A stretch of DNA of 64,000 bases from Mycoplasmoidaceae bacterium (GTDB lineage: Bacteria; Bacillota_I; Bacilli_A; Mycoplasmatales; Mycoplasmoidaceae), in NCBI GenBank assembly GCA_024427265.1, contig JAKSVP010000001.1, forward strand, positions 45,907 to 109,906, in the 5' to 3' direction. Position numbers and translations under genes: made by a program. Below are positions 11,147 to 22,854 of this stretch, piece by piece (position 1 is the first letter of the stretch; each line of letters starts with the position of its first letter). The notes beneath the pieces are model-generated. The model made no database searches, was not told the DNA's origin, and saw only the letters and a list, made by a program, of their open reading frames with translations.

Positions 11147-11821
11147 ATGAAAAACTTTTTTCAAAGACAAAAATCTGAAGGTTATAAACATCATTTTTTG
11201 CCAAAAATCTCAAGACAACTAAACATTAATAATTTAGATGGGGTTAATAAGCAAAAGGTGCTATCTTTATATAAACCAGAAATAGCTTCTGATTTCTTAG
11301 CTTATCGTTTTGATCTTTTGAAAAAGTGAATGGATAACAATAACAACTACTCAAAAGAATATGTAGTTGCTTTAGATGAAGTGATAGATAAATTGTATTT
11401 ATCTAAAGAATTAAATAGTTTTGAACAACAATACATTAAGAATGTTCAAGCCATCGTTTTTGCTAAAAATAGAAACCTAAAACAATTGATTGTTGACTTT
11501 TCTATTAATAAAGGTGAATTTGTCTTCTATAGATATGAAATAGATTCATTTAAACTAATTCATGGCAAAAACTTAGTACAAACTATTGATGAAGCTGAAT
11601 TGTATATAACAACGCAAAGAATAATTATTGCAAAGCAAATAGATATTATTTCTTTGTATTACAAAGACATTAAAGCATATGATTACAAAGACAACAAATT
11701 GCTTCTTGAATTAAACAATAAAAGAAAATGTTATATTGAAGGCGATAACAATGAGGCTATTGTTCAATCACTTGAACGTGTATTAAAAAGAGAGAAGATT
11801 GAATTAAAGAAATATGAATAA
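11147..11821 (+). CDS. Conserved-type hypothetical protein upstream of uvrC
   Basis: A 224-residue soluble protein read through one TGA (Trp) at 11327-11329. The N-terminal third is basic and helical. The C-terminal part, from about residue 130, alternates short strands (YITTQRIIIAKQ, DIISLYYKDIKAYDYKDNK, LLLELNNKRKCYIEG) and ends in a helix, a pattern like PH-fold or YokE-like domains; that is a guess from secondary-structure pattern only. Its 3' end overlaps uvrC by 8 bases, so it is the first gene of a two-gene operon with it. Function is unknown. Confidence 0.65.
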
Positions 11822-13568
11822 AACCCTAGAATTCAAACTTAAATCTGCACCTAAGAAACCAGGTTGTTATCTTTGAAAAGATGAACATGGTGATATTATT
11901 TATGTTGGCAAAGCCATAAATCTTTTTAATCGTGTACATCAATACTTTAATCGTTTACACGATTATAAAACAAGTCAATTAGTGGCAGATATTGCTGATG
12001 TTGAATTCTTTGTTGTACAAAATGAAAATGAAGCTTTAATTCTTGAAAACAATTTAATTAAGAAACATCGTCCTAAGTACAACATTATGTTAAAGGATTC
12101 ATCAGGATATCCTTATATAGTAGTAACTAATGAGAAACATCCACGTATCAAATACACACATAGTAACAGCAAATTTAAAGGAACTTACTACGGACCTTTT
12201 GCTAGCAAGAACTTCTTTAAGAAAGAATTAATGATGCTATTGGGTGTGCTGTTTCCATTAAGAAAATGTGATCAATTGCCTAAACATAAATGTCTTTATT
12301 ATGATATTGGTCAATGTTTAGGACCATGTATCAACAAAGTTGATGAACAACAATATGCATTAATAAAAAACAATATTAGACAATTTTTCAATGGTAATAC
12401 TTCTCAAGTCGAAAAACAATTGAAAACAAGAGAGAATGTTGCAGCCGAACAACTTAAATTTGAAGAAGCAGATTATTACAAGAGATTACGTCTAGCACTG
12501 AATGAAATAAAAGAAAATCAAACTGTGCAATTTAATACCAAAGAAAATATTGATTTTTTGGGCTTTGCAACAAAAGACAATTTAATTTCTCTAATTTTGT
12601 TTAGTTATGTTAATGGAAAACTAGTAGCAAAGATACAAGAAATACATGAATTTTATGATGATGTAAATTCAACAATCACTTCATGACTTTATCAATACTA
12701 TTCTAAGAGCAAAAATAATCCAAAACAATTATTTGTATCACTACCAACAAAAGAATTTAAAGTATTAAACCATACTTTAGGATTTGAAATTTCTAAACCA
12801 GTTAAAGGAAAGAAGTATGAAATTCTAATGACTGCAATTGATAATGCAATCGAGTACCTAAAAACAAATTATTTGGTTTATGAACATGCAAAAAGAGCAA
12901 AACTTTCTGCAATCTATAAATTGGCTGATCTAATTCATGCTAAAAAAATCAAAACAATGGTTGCATTTGATATATCTAACTTATTTGCAACAAACAAAGT
13001 TGCTGGAATGGTATATGTAAACAATGGAGATTTTGTTAAATCTAAATATCGTAGATACATAATTAGTGATGATTCATTAACATCTGATTATGAATGTATG
13101 AAACATATTATTGGTAGATTTATCAACCATCATAAGGACGAAATGCCAGATTTAATTATTATGGATGGTGGCAAGATTCAAGTTAATGCAGCTCTAGAAG
13201 TATTTGCTGCAAATAAAGTTAATCCACCACACATTATTGGCTTGGTTAAAAATAATAATCACCAAACAAACGGTATTGTTTACAACAACAAGACAATTAA
13301 ATTAGATAGAGATTCCAATTTATATAACTTCTTAGCAAACATTCAAAACGAAGTTCATAATACAGCGATTTCATTCTATAGAAGAAAACATGAAAAATCA
13401 TTATTTGATACTTCAATTATTCCAGATATTGAAGGATTAAGTAAAGCAAAGAAAGAAGTTTTGCTTAACAAATATAGAACAACAGATAATATTAAAAAAG
13501 CAACAATTTCTGAATTAAGTCAAATAATCGATATCAAAATTGCCAAAGCACTAAAGAAAGCCCTTTAG
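11814..13568 (+). CDS. uvrC: Excinuclease ABC subunit C
   Basis: UvrC makes both incisions in nucleotide excision repair with UvrAB. The 584-residue product begins with the GIY-YIG nuclease domain (PGCYLW, DIIYVGKAINL), followed by KKHRPKYNIMLKDSSGYPYI, and then GPCIN after a Cys cluster (CLYYDIGQCLGPC). The C-terminal half has the RNase H-like endonuclease region (VAFDISN..., LIIMDGGKIQVN) and ends in helix-hairpin-helix repeats (IPDIEGLSKAKK, ISELSQIIDIKIA). The ATG lies inside the upstream gene (8-base overlap). The stop codon lies within its own terminator hairpin. Confidence 0.95.
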
Positions 13569-13578
13569 TGCTTTTTAA
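13545..13578 (+). terminator. Intrinsic terminator overlapping the uvrC stop
   Basis: AAAGCACTAAAG (13545-13556) pairs with CTTTAGTGCTTT (13563-13574), followed by TT. The uvrC stop codon sits in the 3' arm. Confidence 0.85.
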
Positions 13579-13600
13579 TTATTTATCTATGATAAATAAT

Positions 13601-13606
13601 TATAAT
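13601..13606 (+). promoter_or_regulatory. -10 box (TATAAT) for lepA
   Basis: TATAAT ends eight bases before the lepA ATG and no Shine-Dalgarno sequence is seen, so a leaderless or nearly leaderless transcript is likely. Confidence 0.6.
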
Positions 13607-13614
13607 AAATATCA

Positions 13615-15420
13615 ATGAACAAGAAAAATGTAAGAAATTTTTGTATTATTGCTCACATCGATCATGGTAAATCAACTTTATCTGATCGTATTATTGAGTC
13701 TGCAAGTAACAACAAGATTCACAATATGCAAGATCAAGTTCTAGATAGCATGGAACTTGAAAGAGAAAGAGGAATAACAATTAAGTTGAATGCAATTCAA
13801 CTTAAATATCATTCAAAAAAACACAATGACGATTACATTTTTCATTTAATCGATACTCCTGGACATGTTGACTTTACATATGAAGTATCAAGAAGCTTAG
13901 CTGCTTGTGAAGGAGCAATCTTAGTTGTTGATGCTACACAAGGGGTACAAGCACAAACTATTTCTAATTTATACTTAGCGCTTGATAATAACCTAACTAT
14001 TTTTCCAGTAATCAATAAAATTGATTTACCATCAGCAGATGTAGAAAAATGTAAAAAACAAATTAAAGATGTTTTAGGAATTGATGCATCAGATGCACCA
14101 TGTGTTTCTGCAAAGACAGGACAAAACATTATTGATATTATTGAAGCAGTTATTGAAAAAATACCTGCTCCATTAGAAGATGATGATGCAAAACCATTGC
14201 AAGCTTTAATCTTTGATAGTTACTATGATTCTTATTTGGGAGCAGTTTGTTACATTAGAGTAAAAAATGGTGTAATCAAAGTTGGCGACAAAATAAAAAT
14301 GATGGCATCTAATGCACAATTCATTGTTACATCATTAGGTGTTAAAACACCTTTAGTTGAAGAAAAGAAACAACTTGAAGCTGGTGAAGTAGGATGAGTT
14401 GCAGCAAGTATCAAAACAATTAAAGATATTGCTGTAGGTGACACTATTACTACAGTAGATAACCCAGCTAAAGAACCTTTACCTGGTTATAAAAAAGTAT
14501 TACCTATGGTATATTGTGGTTTCTACCCAATTGATAACTCTAAGTATGAAGAACTTAAGGTTGCAATTGAAAAGATTAGTTTATCAGATGCTGCTTTAGT
14601 TTATGAATATGAAACATCACAATCACTTGGATTCGGTGTTAGATGTGGTTTTCTAGGTTTACTACACATGGATATCATTCAAGAAAGAATAAGCCGTGAA
14701 TACAAAATTGATTTAATTGTAACAGCACCATCTGTTAGGTTTTTAGTTGATTTAACAAACAAAACAACTATAGAAGTAGATAACCCTGCTAAGTTCCCTG
14801 AAAGAACTAAAATTGATCAAATTAGAGAGCCATATGTTAAAGTTTCTATCTTTACACCAGATGAATATATTGGTGATTTAATGGCACTATGTCAAAATGC
14901 ACGTGGTAAGTATGTTGATCTTGAAACTGTCGATAACAATCGTAAGTGCATTGTTTACGAACTGCCATTAATAGAAGTTATTTATAACTTCTTTGATAGA
15001 TTAAAATCAGTTAGTCGTGGTTATGCAACTATGGAATATGAACTGATTGGATATCAACCATCTGATTTAGTTAAGGTAGATATTCTATTAAATGGAAAGA
15101 AGACAGATGCTTTAAGCTTCATTTGTCATAGATCACAAGCTTACCATAAAGCTCAAAGGATATGTTTAAAACTTAAAGAAAACATTCCAAGACAACAATT
15201 TGAAGTTCCAATCCAAGCTGCCATTGGAAGCAAGATTATTGCTAGAGAAAACATTAGAGCAATGTATAAAAACGTTTTAGCTAAGTGTTATGGTGGTGAC
15301 GTATCAAGAAAGAAAAAACTTCTTGAACAACAAAAAGAAGGAAAGAAAAAACTAAAAGCGATTGGTAATGTTGAAGTACCACAAGATGTCTTTATTAAAA
15401 TTCTTAATGAAGATGAATAA
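13615..15420 (+). CDS. lepA: Elongation factor 4 (LepA GTPase)
   Basis: EF-4 is a ribosome-binding translational GTPase. The 601-residue product has G1 AHIDHGKST, the switch region [13 protein letters not shown]3 DTPGHVDF, G4 NKIDLP and G5 SAKTG. These are followed by EF-G-like domains II, III and V ([37 protein letters not shown]) and the LepA-specific C-terminal domain ending in [17 protein letters not shown]. The length is typical. It stands alone between terminators. TGA at 14396 encodes Trp. Confidence 0.97.
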
Positions 15421-15421
15421 A

Positions 15422-15449
15422 AAAGAAGGCTATGCCTTCTTTATTTTTT
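15422..15449. terminator. Bidirectional terminator between lepA and the lemA operon
   Basis: AAAGAAGGC and GCCTTCTTT pair around TAT, with ATTTTTT on the plus strand and an A-run giving T's on the minus strand. The minus-strand gene ends inside the hairpin. Confidence 0.8.
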
Positions 15450-17019
15450 CAATTATGTTTTTAATTTGGTTTATATCTTTCTCATTTAAACTTGCTTTTT
15501 CTAATAAACACATGATTTGTCCTTTATGAACTAAGATATTACCAAACCTACCTTCGTAATTATTATTGTTTAGGTTAATAGATTGACACATTACATATTT
15601 CTTAACTCTATCACGATAGTAAATTACTGGTACTGGAACCATAACCACTCCTGAATGAATACTTGGTGTAGGTTTAACTACAACTTTATGATCTGGTCAG
15701 AAGTAATTACATTCAACTGTAGTTAATGAAAAGTTAACTTTGTTAATAGTGATAGTTTTAGTTTCACGAGGTTCAAAGATAACATCTGTATCAAACTTTG
15801 ATCACAAACCAAACAAATTAAATAGTAAAGTTATGTTTTCATCAACTTGTGCGTAACTTGCAATATTTTTACCTGTAGATGGTGATGAAACATCTGTTTT
15901 AAATTGTGTGTATAAAGGAATAGAAGCAATTGGTAAAGTCAATAAACCAATAGAGTAAACAAAGTTTGATACCCATTTACTATATCTATCTCTTCAAGTT
16001 TGAACATCATAGTTAACTGCTTCATTATCAGTTGTGTCTAAGAAAGCGCCTTTATCAATAGCTTGGATTGTTGTGACTTCTTCATCCTTTATGACACTAT
16101 ATTGTTGCTCACGGAACAATTTAACAAAGTTTTCTTGTGCTAAAGGAGTGAAGACAACACGATAATCTTTTTCATCTGATCTTTTAGCAGGGAAAAGTTT
16201 TTCAAACTCCTTATTCTCCATAGGAGATTGAATGTTTTTCTTATTTAATTTTTTTAATTCACGTTTAGATGAATTGTTAATAAAACATAACTTTGCTGGT
16301 TTATCAAAATGGTAAACTAATTCAGTTCCAATATCTCATTTTGGTGCAGGCAATGTTTCCGTAGCAACAACAATTTCTGTTCTTGTTACTCAATGGCCTT
16401 CCGAATCTCTAGTTGTATATGGAACAGCTAAAGAACCAGAATAAACATGCATGTATCAAGATCGGATCTTGTAGTTGTACATCATGAATGGATTATCAAA
16501 TAATGAACCTGAAACTAATTCCAAAAAGCAAGAATCTTCTGGAAGCAATTTAGGCATTAATGGAATTCATGATTTAAATGATGCAGCATCTTGATAGATA
16601 TTAAGTTTAATATCTTTTCATAAAGGTTCTATGATTTTTTTGAACATAAAATCATAGGATAATTTTGTTGCAAATACTTTTAATTGTTCATCTAATTTTT
16701 GTTTGGCATCGGCTTCCTTTTTTAATTCAACATCTAATATTGCTTGCTTTTTCTTTGCAGCATTTGTTAGCAAGAAAAAAGGGAAAATCAAGAAGATAAT
16801 TAGTATTCATCTTCATACTTTTAATCTTTTAATTTTCTTAGTTAATTTAGTATTAGATGCAACTAATGAATAATATTCACTAGCCCATGCTTTATTATTG
16901 TTTAAGTCAATGTTATTTTGTTTAATTAAAGTATCAAACTCTTGGTTTGCTTTTTCACTGACTTCTTTACATAGAGAATTAAGTTCATTCAAAGATGAAC
17001 ATTTAGGATTAGACGTCAT
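15430..17019 (-). CDS. LemA-associated membrane protein (possible DUF3137/MAG1210 type)
   Basis: A 529-residue protein encoded 8 bases after lemA. A coiled, charged N-terminus (residues 1-67) leads to a membrane helix at about 69-90 (WRWILIIFLIFPFFLL), and a second hydrophobic segment lies near 350-370. The region after the first helix contains KKIIEPLWKDIKLN and LPEDSCFLELVSGS. In many bacteria lemA is followed by a DUF3137-type membrane protein, and Mollicutes carry a comparable partner; position and topology fit, but I cannot prove the family from motifs. Six or more TGA codons encode Trp. Function is unknown. Confidence 0.6.
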
Positions 17020-17027
17020 TAATTAAA

Positions 17028-17672
17028 TTAATTTAATTTTAAACTAACATCAGATTTTTGTGCTTCAGTAGCAGCAAATAATGCAAATGTAGTTAATTTT
17101 AAACTAGTAGCTGGAATGCATGCTGGTCAAGTAAAGATTTCTTGGTTGAAAGCTGTTACTTCAGAGTTGTATAGTCTTCTAGCAGCAGCAATTTCTCTTT
17201 CTTGGTAATCAGCATTAGACATTAAGTTTTGTACTGTTTGAATAGATCTTACTTCTGGATACTTTTCAAACACAACTAACAATCTACCAAATCCACGTTC
17301 AATCTTTTCATTAGCTTCGACAGCATTAGACTTATCGATAGCCATAGATCTTAAACTAACAACGTCTTTTAAAAGACTTTGTTCAAATTTCATTGAAGAT
17401 TTAGTTGCATCAACTAATTTAACTAATGTATCTCTTCTTTGAGCAAGTTGTACTTCAATACCACTTGCAGCTTGGTTGATTTGCATTTGCTTTCTGTTGA
17501 AATAGTTCTTTTTAACAGGTAAGTAAATAGCTAATAAGCCAACTGTTAATATACAAAAGATAACAAATAGTATCAAACCACCAGTTGATCTTTTAGCAGG
17601 AATAACTTGGTTTTGAACATTTGGGTTAAATCCTTGTGGGTTAACAGATTGAGTTCTTGTATCAATTAACAT
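17028..17672 (-). CDS. lemA: LemA family membrane protein
   Basis: A 214-residue LemA protein: a 28-residue hydrophilic N-terminus, one membrane helix (about 32-52, LILFVIFCILTVGLLAIY), then a long helical domain. Family landmarks are QLAQRRDTLVKLV, VVFEKYPEVRSI and the end motif RRLYNSEVTAFNQEI, followed by TGA (Trp) and PACIPA. LemA function is not settled; members are membrane-anchored four-helix proteins. AGAGAGGT precedes the ATG. It is cotranscribed with the downstream membrane protein and diverges from pflB. Confidence 0.9.
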
Positions 17673-17719
17673 TTTTTACCTCTCTTATAATTTTATTTTA
17701 ACATATAATAACTTTACAT

Positions 17720-17742
17720 AATTAAATATAAAATATTTAATT
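17720..17742. promoter_or_regulatory. Palindrome in the lemA/pflB divergent promoter region
   Basis: Ten-base arms (AATTAAATAT and ATATTTAATT) flank AAA. It lies between the two divergent genes, about 30 bases before the pflB ATG, and may overlap promoter elements or act as an operator. The AT content makes a chance origin possible. Confidence 0.35.
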
Positions 17743-17771
17743 TATGATCTTGGATTAAAGGGGCAAATGTT

Positions 17772-20012
17772 ATGGATAAAGTTAATTTTAAAGAGTGAGA
17801 AGGATTTAAACCTGGCAAGTGAATGGAAGGCGTAGACACTAGAGATTTCATTCAACAAAACTATGAAGAATATACTGGTGATGAAAAGTTCTTAGTTGGC
17901 CCAACTGATGCAACTAAACATTTATGATCTCAAATCTCTGATCTAATGATGCAAGAAAAGAGAAATGGTGGTGTTTTAGGTGTAGACCCTAGACCAAGTT
18001 TTATTAATGCCTATGGCCCTGGTTACATTAATAAAGACCTAGAACAAATCGTAGGTCTACAAACAGAAAGACCTTTAATTCGTGCTTTTATGCCACGTGG
18101 TGGTATCAAAATGGCAGTACAAGCTTCTGAACAATATGGATTTAAAACTGATCCTGCTGCTGTTGAGTCTTACACTAAACATGCTGTAACACACAACCAA
18201 GCAGTATTTGATTGCTATACAAAAGAAATTATGGATGCAAGACACTGTCACATTTTAACAGGTCTTCCAGATACATATGCTCGTGGTAGAGTAATTGGGG
18301 ACTATAGAAGAATAGCTTTATATGGTGTTGACTATCTTATTAAAGATAGATTAGAACAACAAGCAAATATTAAAGGCGACATGTCTGAAGATAAGATTAG
18401 AGCTAGATATGAAATAACTCAACAAATCAAAGCTCTTAAGGCTTTAAAAGACATGGCACAAGTTTATGGCTGTGATATCGGTAAACCTGCTGCAACAGCA
18501 AAAGAAGCCATCCAATGGACATACTTTGGTTATTTAGCAGCTGTTAAAGATCAAAACGGTGCTGCTATGTCAATTGGACGTAACACAACATTCTTTGATA
18601 TCTACATTCAAAGAGATATGGCTAGAGGTGGTTTAACTGAACAACAAGCTCAAGAAATGATTGACCACTATGTAATGAAGTTAAGAATCATTAAGTTTGC
18701 TAGAATTGCAAGCTACAATGAAATCTTTGGTGGAGATCCAGTTTGAGCAACAGAAACTATTGCTGGTATGAGCAATACTGGTAAGAGTTTAGTAACTAAA
18801 ACATCATATAGAGTACTTCACACTCTAAAGAATATGGGACCAGCTCCAGAACCTAACTTAACAGTTTTATGATCAAAGAAATTACCAGAAAACTTTAAGA
18901 AGTTCTGTATGAAGTATTCTATCTTGTTCTCATCAATTCAATATGAATCTGATGAATTAATGAGACCAATCCATGGTGATGACTATGCTATTGCTTGTTG
19001 TGTCTCTCCTATGGCTATGGGAAAAGAAACTCAACAATTTGGTGCAAGAGCAAACTTAGCAAAAGCTTTGCTTTATGCAATTAATAATGGTAGAGATGAA
19101 TTACATCAAAGTTACAAGATGGGACCAGATTTAGGTGAACTAGATCATAACAAACCATTAGATTTTAACGAAGTTTGAGAACGTTATAAAAAAGTAATGG
19201 ATTGATTAGCAGGACTATATGTTAATGCTTTAAATATCATCCACTACAACCATGATAAGTGGTATTATGAAGCATTAGAATTTGCTTTACATGATGTAAA
19301 TGTTAAGAGATTCTTTGCAACTGGAATTGCAGGATTATCAGTTGTTGCTGATAGTTTATCTGCAATTAAATATGCTAAAGTAACACCTGTTTGAACAAAC
19401 AATATTGCTACTGATTTTAAAATTGAAGGCGAGTTCCCTAAATATGGAAATGATGATAACAAGGTAGACTCAATTGCTCAAGATGTTATTAAATACTTCT
19501 CAGAAGCATTAAGGAAACACCCAGCATATAGAAATGGTGAACACACTATGTCTATTTTAACAATTACATCAAATGTAATGTATGGTGGTGCAACAGGTGC
19601 TACTCCAGATGGTAGAAAAGTTGGACAACCATTTGCTCCAGGTGCTAACCCAATGCACGGAAGAGATTGTTCAGGTGCTGTAGCAAGCTTAGCTTCTGTA
19701 GCTAAATTACCATTTGATTTTGCTCAAGATGGTATTTCTAACACCTTCTCTATTATTCCTGCTGCGTTAGGATATGTAAGAGATGAACAACGTGATAACT
19801 TGGTAACATTACTTGATGGTTACTTTGAAAAAGGTGCGCAACACTTAAATGTAAACGTTTTAATGCGTGAAACATTAATTGATGCACAAAATCACCCAGA
19901 ACTATATCCTCAATTAACAATTAGAGTTTCTGGATATGCTGTTAACTTTGTTAAATTATCTAGAAAACATCAAGACGAAGTTATTGCCAGAACATTCCAC
20001 GAAAGAGTATAG
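17772..20012 (+). CDS. pflB: Formate acetyltransferase (pyruvate formate-lyase)
   Basis: PFL converts pyruvate and CoA to acetyl-CoA and formate using a glycyl radical; it works only without oxygen. The 746-residue product contains the adjacent active-site cysteines in ACCVSPM (C409-C410) and the radical glycine in [10 protein letters not shown] (about G721), both in the expected places, so it is catalytically complete. Substrate-site landmarks such as [10 protein letters not shown] and [18 protein letters not shown] are present. AAGGGG serves as ribosome site, with the ATG at 17772. The stop is immediately followed by the pflA ATG. TGA codons encode several Trp. Confidence 0.96.
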
Positions 20013-20747
20013 ATGTCAGACAAAGCTAAAGTTTTTAAAGTGGAAACTTTTGGTGCTGTAGATGGACCAAGTATTAGACTTGTAATTTTCTTACAAGGCT
20101 GTACTTTTAGATGTAAATATTGTCACAATCCTGAGAGCTGAAAATTAGACTCATTACAAGCTAGAAATTTGACTGTTTCAGACATCTTAAATCTGTATGA
20201 AAATAACAAGACTTTTTATGAAAAAGGTGGCATCACTTTTTCTGGTGGTGAGCCAATGCTCCAAGCTGATTTTATCAAGCTTTTTAGCAAAGAAGCAAAA
20301 GCCAAAAATATTCATATTGCGATAGACACTTCTGGCTGCAATTTTAAACAAAATAAACAAGCATATCAAGATCTTTTAGATCTTGTTGATTTGTGAATTG
20401 TTGATGTTAAAGCATTAGATGAAAAAGAGCATGAATTTATAACTGGTGATAAGACATTAGCTGGTGTTGAATTAATTAAATTTTTAGAAGAAAATCACAA
20501 ACCTTATTGAGTAAGACAAGTTGTGATTAAAACTATTAATGCTGATACTCAACATTTAGATAAATTAATAGACTTTTTAAAACCATTAAAATATTGTCAA
20601 AAAGCAGAATTATTGTCATATCACAACCTTGCTTATGACAAATATAACAAGCTTAAAATAGATTACCCTTTTAAGGATATTCCTATGCTTTCAACCCCTG
20701 AATTTGAGGACATAAAAGCATACCTAAGTAAACATATATGTAAATAA
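20013..20747 (+). CDS. pflA: Pyruvate formate-lyase activating enzyme (radical SAM)
   Basis: A 244-residue radical-SAM enzyme that installs the glycyl radical on PflB. The cluster motif [12 protein letters not shown] places cysteines at 30, 34 and 37 (CxxxCxxC) near the N-terminus, followed by [10 protein letters not shown], the SAM-binding GGE motif, and DTSGC. The N-terminal [15 protein letters not shown] is typical of PFL activases. It begins at the base after the pflB stop, so the two are translationally linked. It needs SAM, which the metK gene in this window can supply, and reduced ferredoxin or flavodoxin, which PFOR could supply. Confidence 0.95.
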
Positions 20748-20759
20748 TAATATTTTATG

Positions 20760-20765
20760 TATAAT
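20760..20765 (+). promoter_or_regulatory. -10 box (TATAAT) for the hydrogenase gene
   Basis: TATAAT in the 57-base gap between pflA and the hydrogenase; transcription would start near 20772, giving a leader of about 33 bases with AAAGAAAG before the ATG. Confidence 0.5.
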
Positions 20766-20804
20766 ATGATAGTCTAAACACTATTTTTATAAAGAAAGCC
20801 ACAC

Positions 20805-22772
20805 ATGGATTGAAAATTTGAAACCTATGTAGAAAAGATTAAATTCGACGTTTTACGTGAAGTTGCCAGAGCAAGTTATGCTGGTAATTTTAAAGAAGTC
20901 GAAGCTAAGCTTCCAGAAATTCTAATTCCTGGAAGAAAGGCTTCATATCGTTGCTGTGTGTATATGGAACGTGCCATTATGGCTGAAAGAGTCAAAATTA
21001 CCCGTGGTGGTGAATGAGACGACTTCAACATAATCGATGTTATTCCTATTGCTTGTGACCAATGTCCAATGGGTGGTTACACTGTTACTGAATCATGTCG
21101 TAGCTGTATCGGTCACGCTTGTAAACAAGCTTGTCCTAAAGGTGCAATTAGTGTTGATGCTATGCATCGTGCACACATTGACAAAGAAAAATGTGTTAAC
21201 TGTGGACTTTGTGCTAAAGCATGTCCATTCGGTGCTATTTATAACTTCCGTAGACCTTGTCAAAAAGCTTGTCCAACTGGTGCCATTACCATGGATGAAA
21301 ACTTATCTGCCAAGATTGACTACTCTAAATGTATTTCCTGTGGCAATTGTACACAAAAGTGTCCATTCGGTGCTATTACTGCAAAAACATTTATTACTTT
21401 TATTATTGACCATATTAGAAACAATATTCTTGCAACTAAGAAAAGACCAATCTATGCAATTGTTGCCCCATCTATTGCTGCACAATTCCCTGGTGTTCAA
21501 ATTGGACAAATTGTAGAAGGTATTACTAAATTAGGTTTTACCAACGTAGTTGAAGCTGCTTTAGGAGCTGATGATGTTGCTGAATCTGAAGCAAGAGAAT
21601 TAGTAGAAAAGAAAGTTTTAACAAGTTCATGCTGTCCAGCATTTGTTTCTTATATTCAAAAATTCCATCCAGAATTAAGAGATAAGATTAGCCACAATTT
21701 AAGTCCAATGGCTCAAACTGGCAAGATTATTAAAACAAAATATCCAGATGCTTTAACTGTTTTCATTGGTCCTTGTGCTGCAAAGAAGGATGAAAGATCT
21801 AAACCTGAAGTTAGACCATATGTTGACTATGTTTTAACATTTGTTGAACTTAGAGCAATGTTTGCTGCAAGAGATGTTGAAATTGAAAAACTACCTGGTA
21901 TTCCTTTGGAAAATGCTTCACCATTCGGTCGTGCATTTGCAAGAATGGGTGGTTTATCAGAAGCGGTTGTTCAAGCATTAAAAGAAGCCAACCAAAAGGA
22001 CTTTAAACTTTCTTCTATTGCTTGTAGTGGTATGAGAGAATGTATTAAAGCTCTTGAAAGTTTATCTGCAGGAACAAGCAAATACAATTTTATTGAAGGT
22101 ATGGCTTGTGAAGGTGGATGTATCTGTGGACCAGATAGTTTGAACCACAATGTTGCTGTTGGTAAAGCATTTGTTTCATCTTATGCACGTAGTGCTAAGG
22201 TTAAAACGATTGCTGATTCAATTAAGCAAAATGGTGGACGTTCTAAAAAAGAAGAACACTTCATTAACCAACCTGGCTTAAAAAACAAAGGCGTTGTTCC
22301 TCCAATAACAAATTACAGAGTTACACCAACTCCGCTTCCAACTTCTAGACACAAGAGTAGTGAAGAACTTGATTCTATCATTGGAACAGAATTTGAACAA
22401 AAACCAGCTGTTGCTAGACCTATAAACAAAGCTGCTGCACCTAAACCAGCTCCAGCTAGTAAAACTCAACTTGAGGCAAAGCCTCCAGTAGCAGAAAAAC
22501 CTACTGATAAGTCTAAAAAACCAATTCCTGTCTTCAAACCAGCATCAACATCAAATGATGCAAAAACAGTAGTAAAAGCTGATGCTAAAACCCCAGCTGA
22601 GCCAGTCCAAAAACCAGTAGAACCTGTTCAAAAACCAGTTGAAGTTAAGATAGCAACTGACGAAAAAACTAAAACTGGTGAAACAAAACAAGAAAAGATT
22701 GTTGATGGAAAAATGTCTGTAACAATTTCTGAACCAGAAAAAGAAGACAAAGAAAAAGAATCAGCAAATTAG
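20805..22772 (+). CDS. [FeFe]-hydrogenase, monomeric, group B-like, with Pro/Lys-rich tail
   Basis: A 655-residue iron-only hydrogenase, expected to reduce protons with electrons from ferredoxin. Residues about 82-190 hold cysteine sets for several [4Fe-4S] clusters (CRSCIGHACKQACP, CVNCGLCAKACP, CISCGNCTQKCP). The H-cluster motifs follow: L1 TSSCCPAFV (C276, C277), L2 FIGPCAAKKDE (C324) and L3 EGMACEGGCICG (C435, C439). TSSCCPAF and GPCAAKK resemble the group B enzymes of clostridia more than group A. From about residue 470 the protein becomes a 185-residue Pro-, Lys-, Ala-rich tail with a repeated PVQKPVE unit, not part of known hydrogenase domains. PFOR follows on the same strand. Confidence 0.93.
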
Positions 22773-22776
22773 TAGT

Positions 22777-22806
22777 CAATAATAAGTAGTATGCTACTTA
22801 TTATTG
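22777..22806 (+). terminator. Perfect 13-bp hairpin after the hydrogenase gene
   Basis: CAATAATAAGTAG and CTACTTATTATTG pair exactly around TATG, starting four bases after the hydrogenase stop codon. No T-run follows, so it is an atypical terminator or an mRNA 3'-end stabiliser. Confidence 0.6.
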
Positions 22807-22814
22807 AAAAGATA

Positions 22815-22854
22815 TATAATATATCTACATCTCTAAGAGATGTAGATTTTATTT
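22815..22854 (+). promoter_or_regulatory. PFOR promoter with 5'-end hairpin / attenuator-like element
   Basis: TATAAT at 22815-22820 is followed directly by ATCTACATCTC, loop TAA and GAGATGTAGAT (22823-22847), then TTTATTT. If transcription starts near 22827, most of the hairpin would form the mRNA 5' end; alternatively the hairpin plus T-run is the terminator of the hydrogenase transcript. Confidence 0.5.

Noticed and set aside
21037..21516. 159-codon frame overlapping the start of the hydrogenase gene
   Set aside because: It is out of frame with the cysteine-rich ferredoxin domains of the hydrogenase and its translation is Leu/Val repeats, a shadow of that gene.
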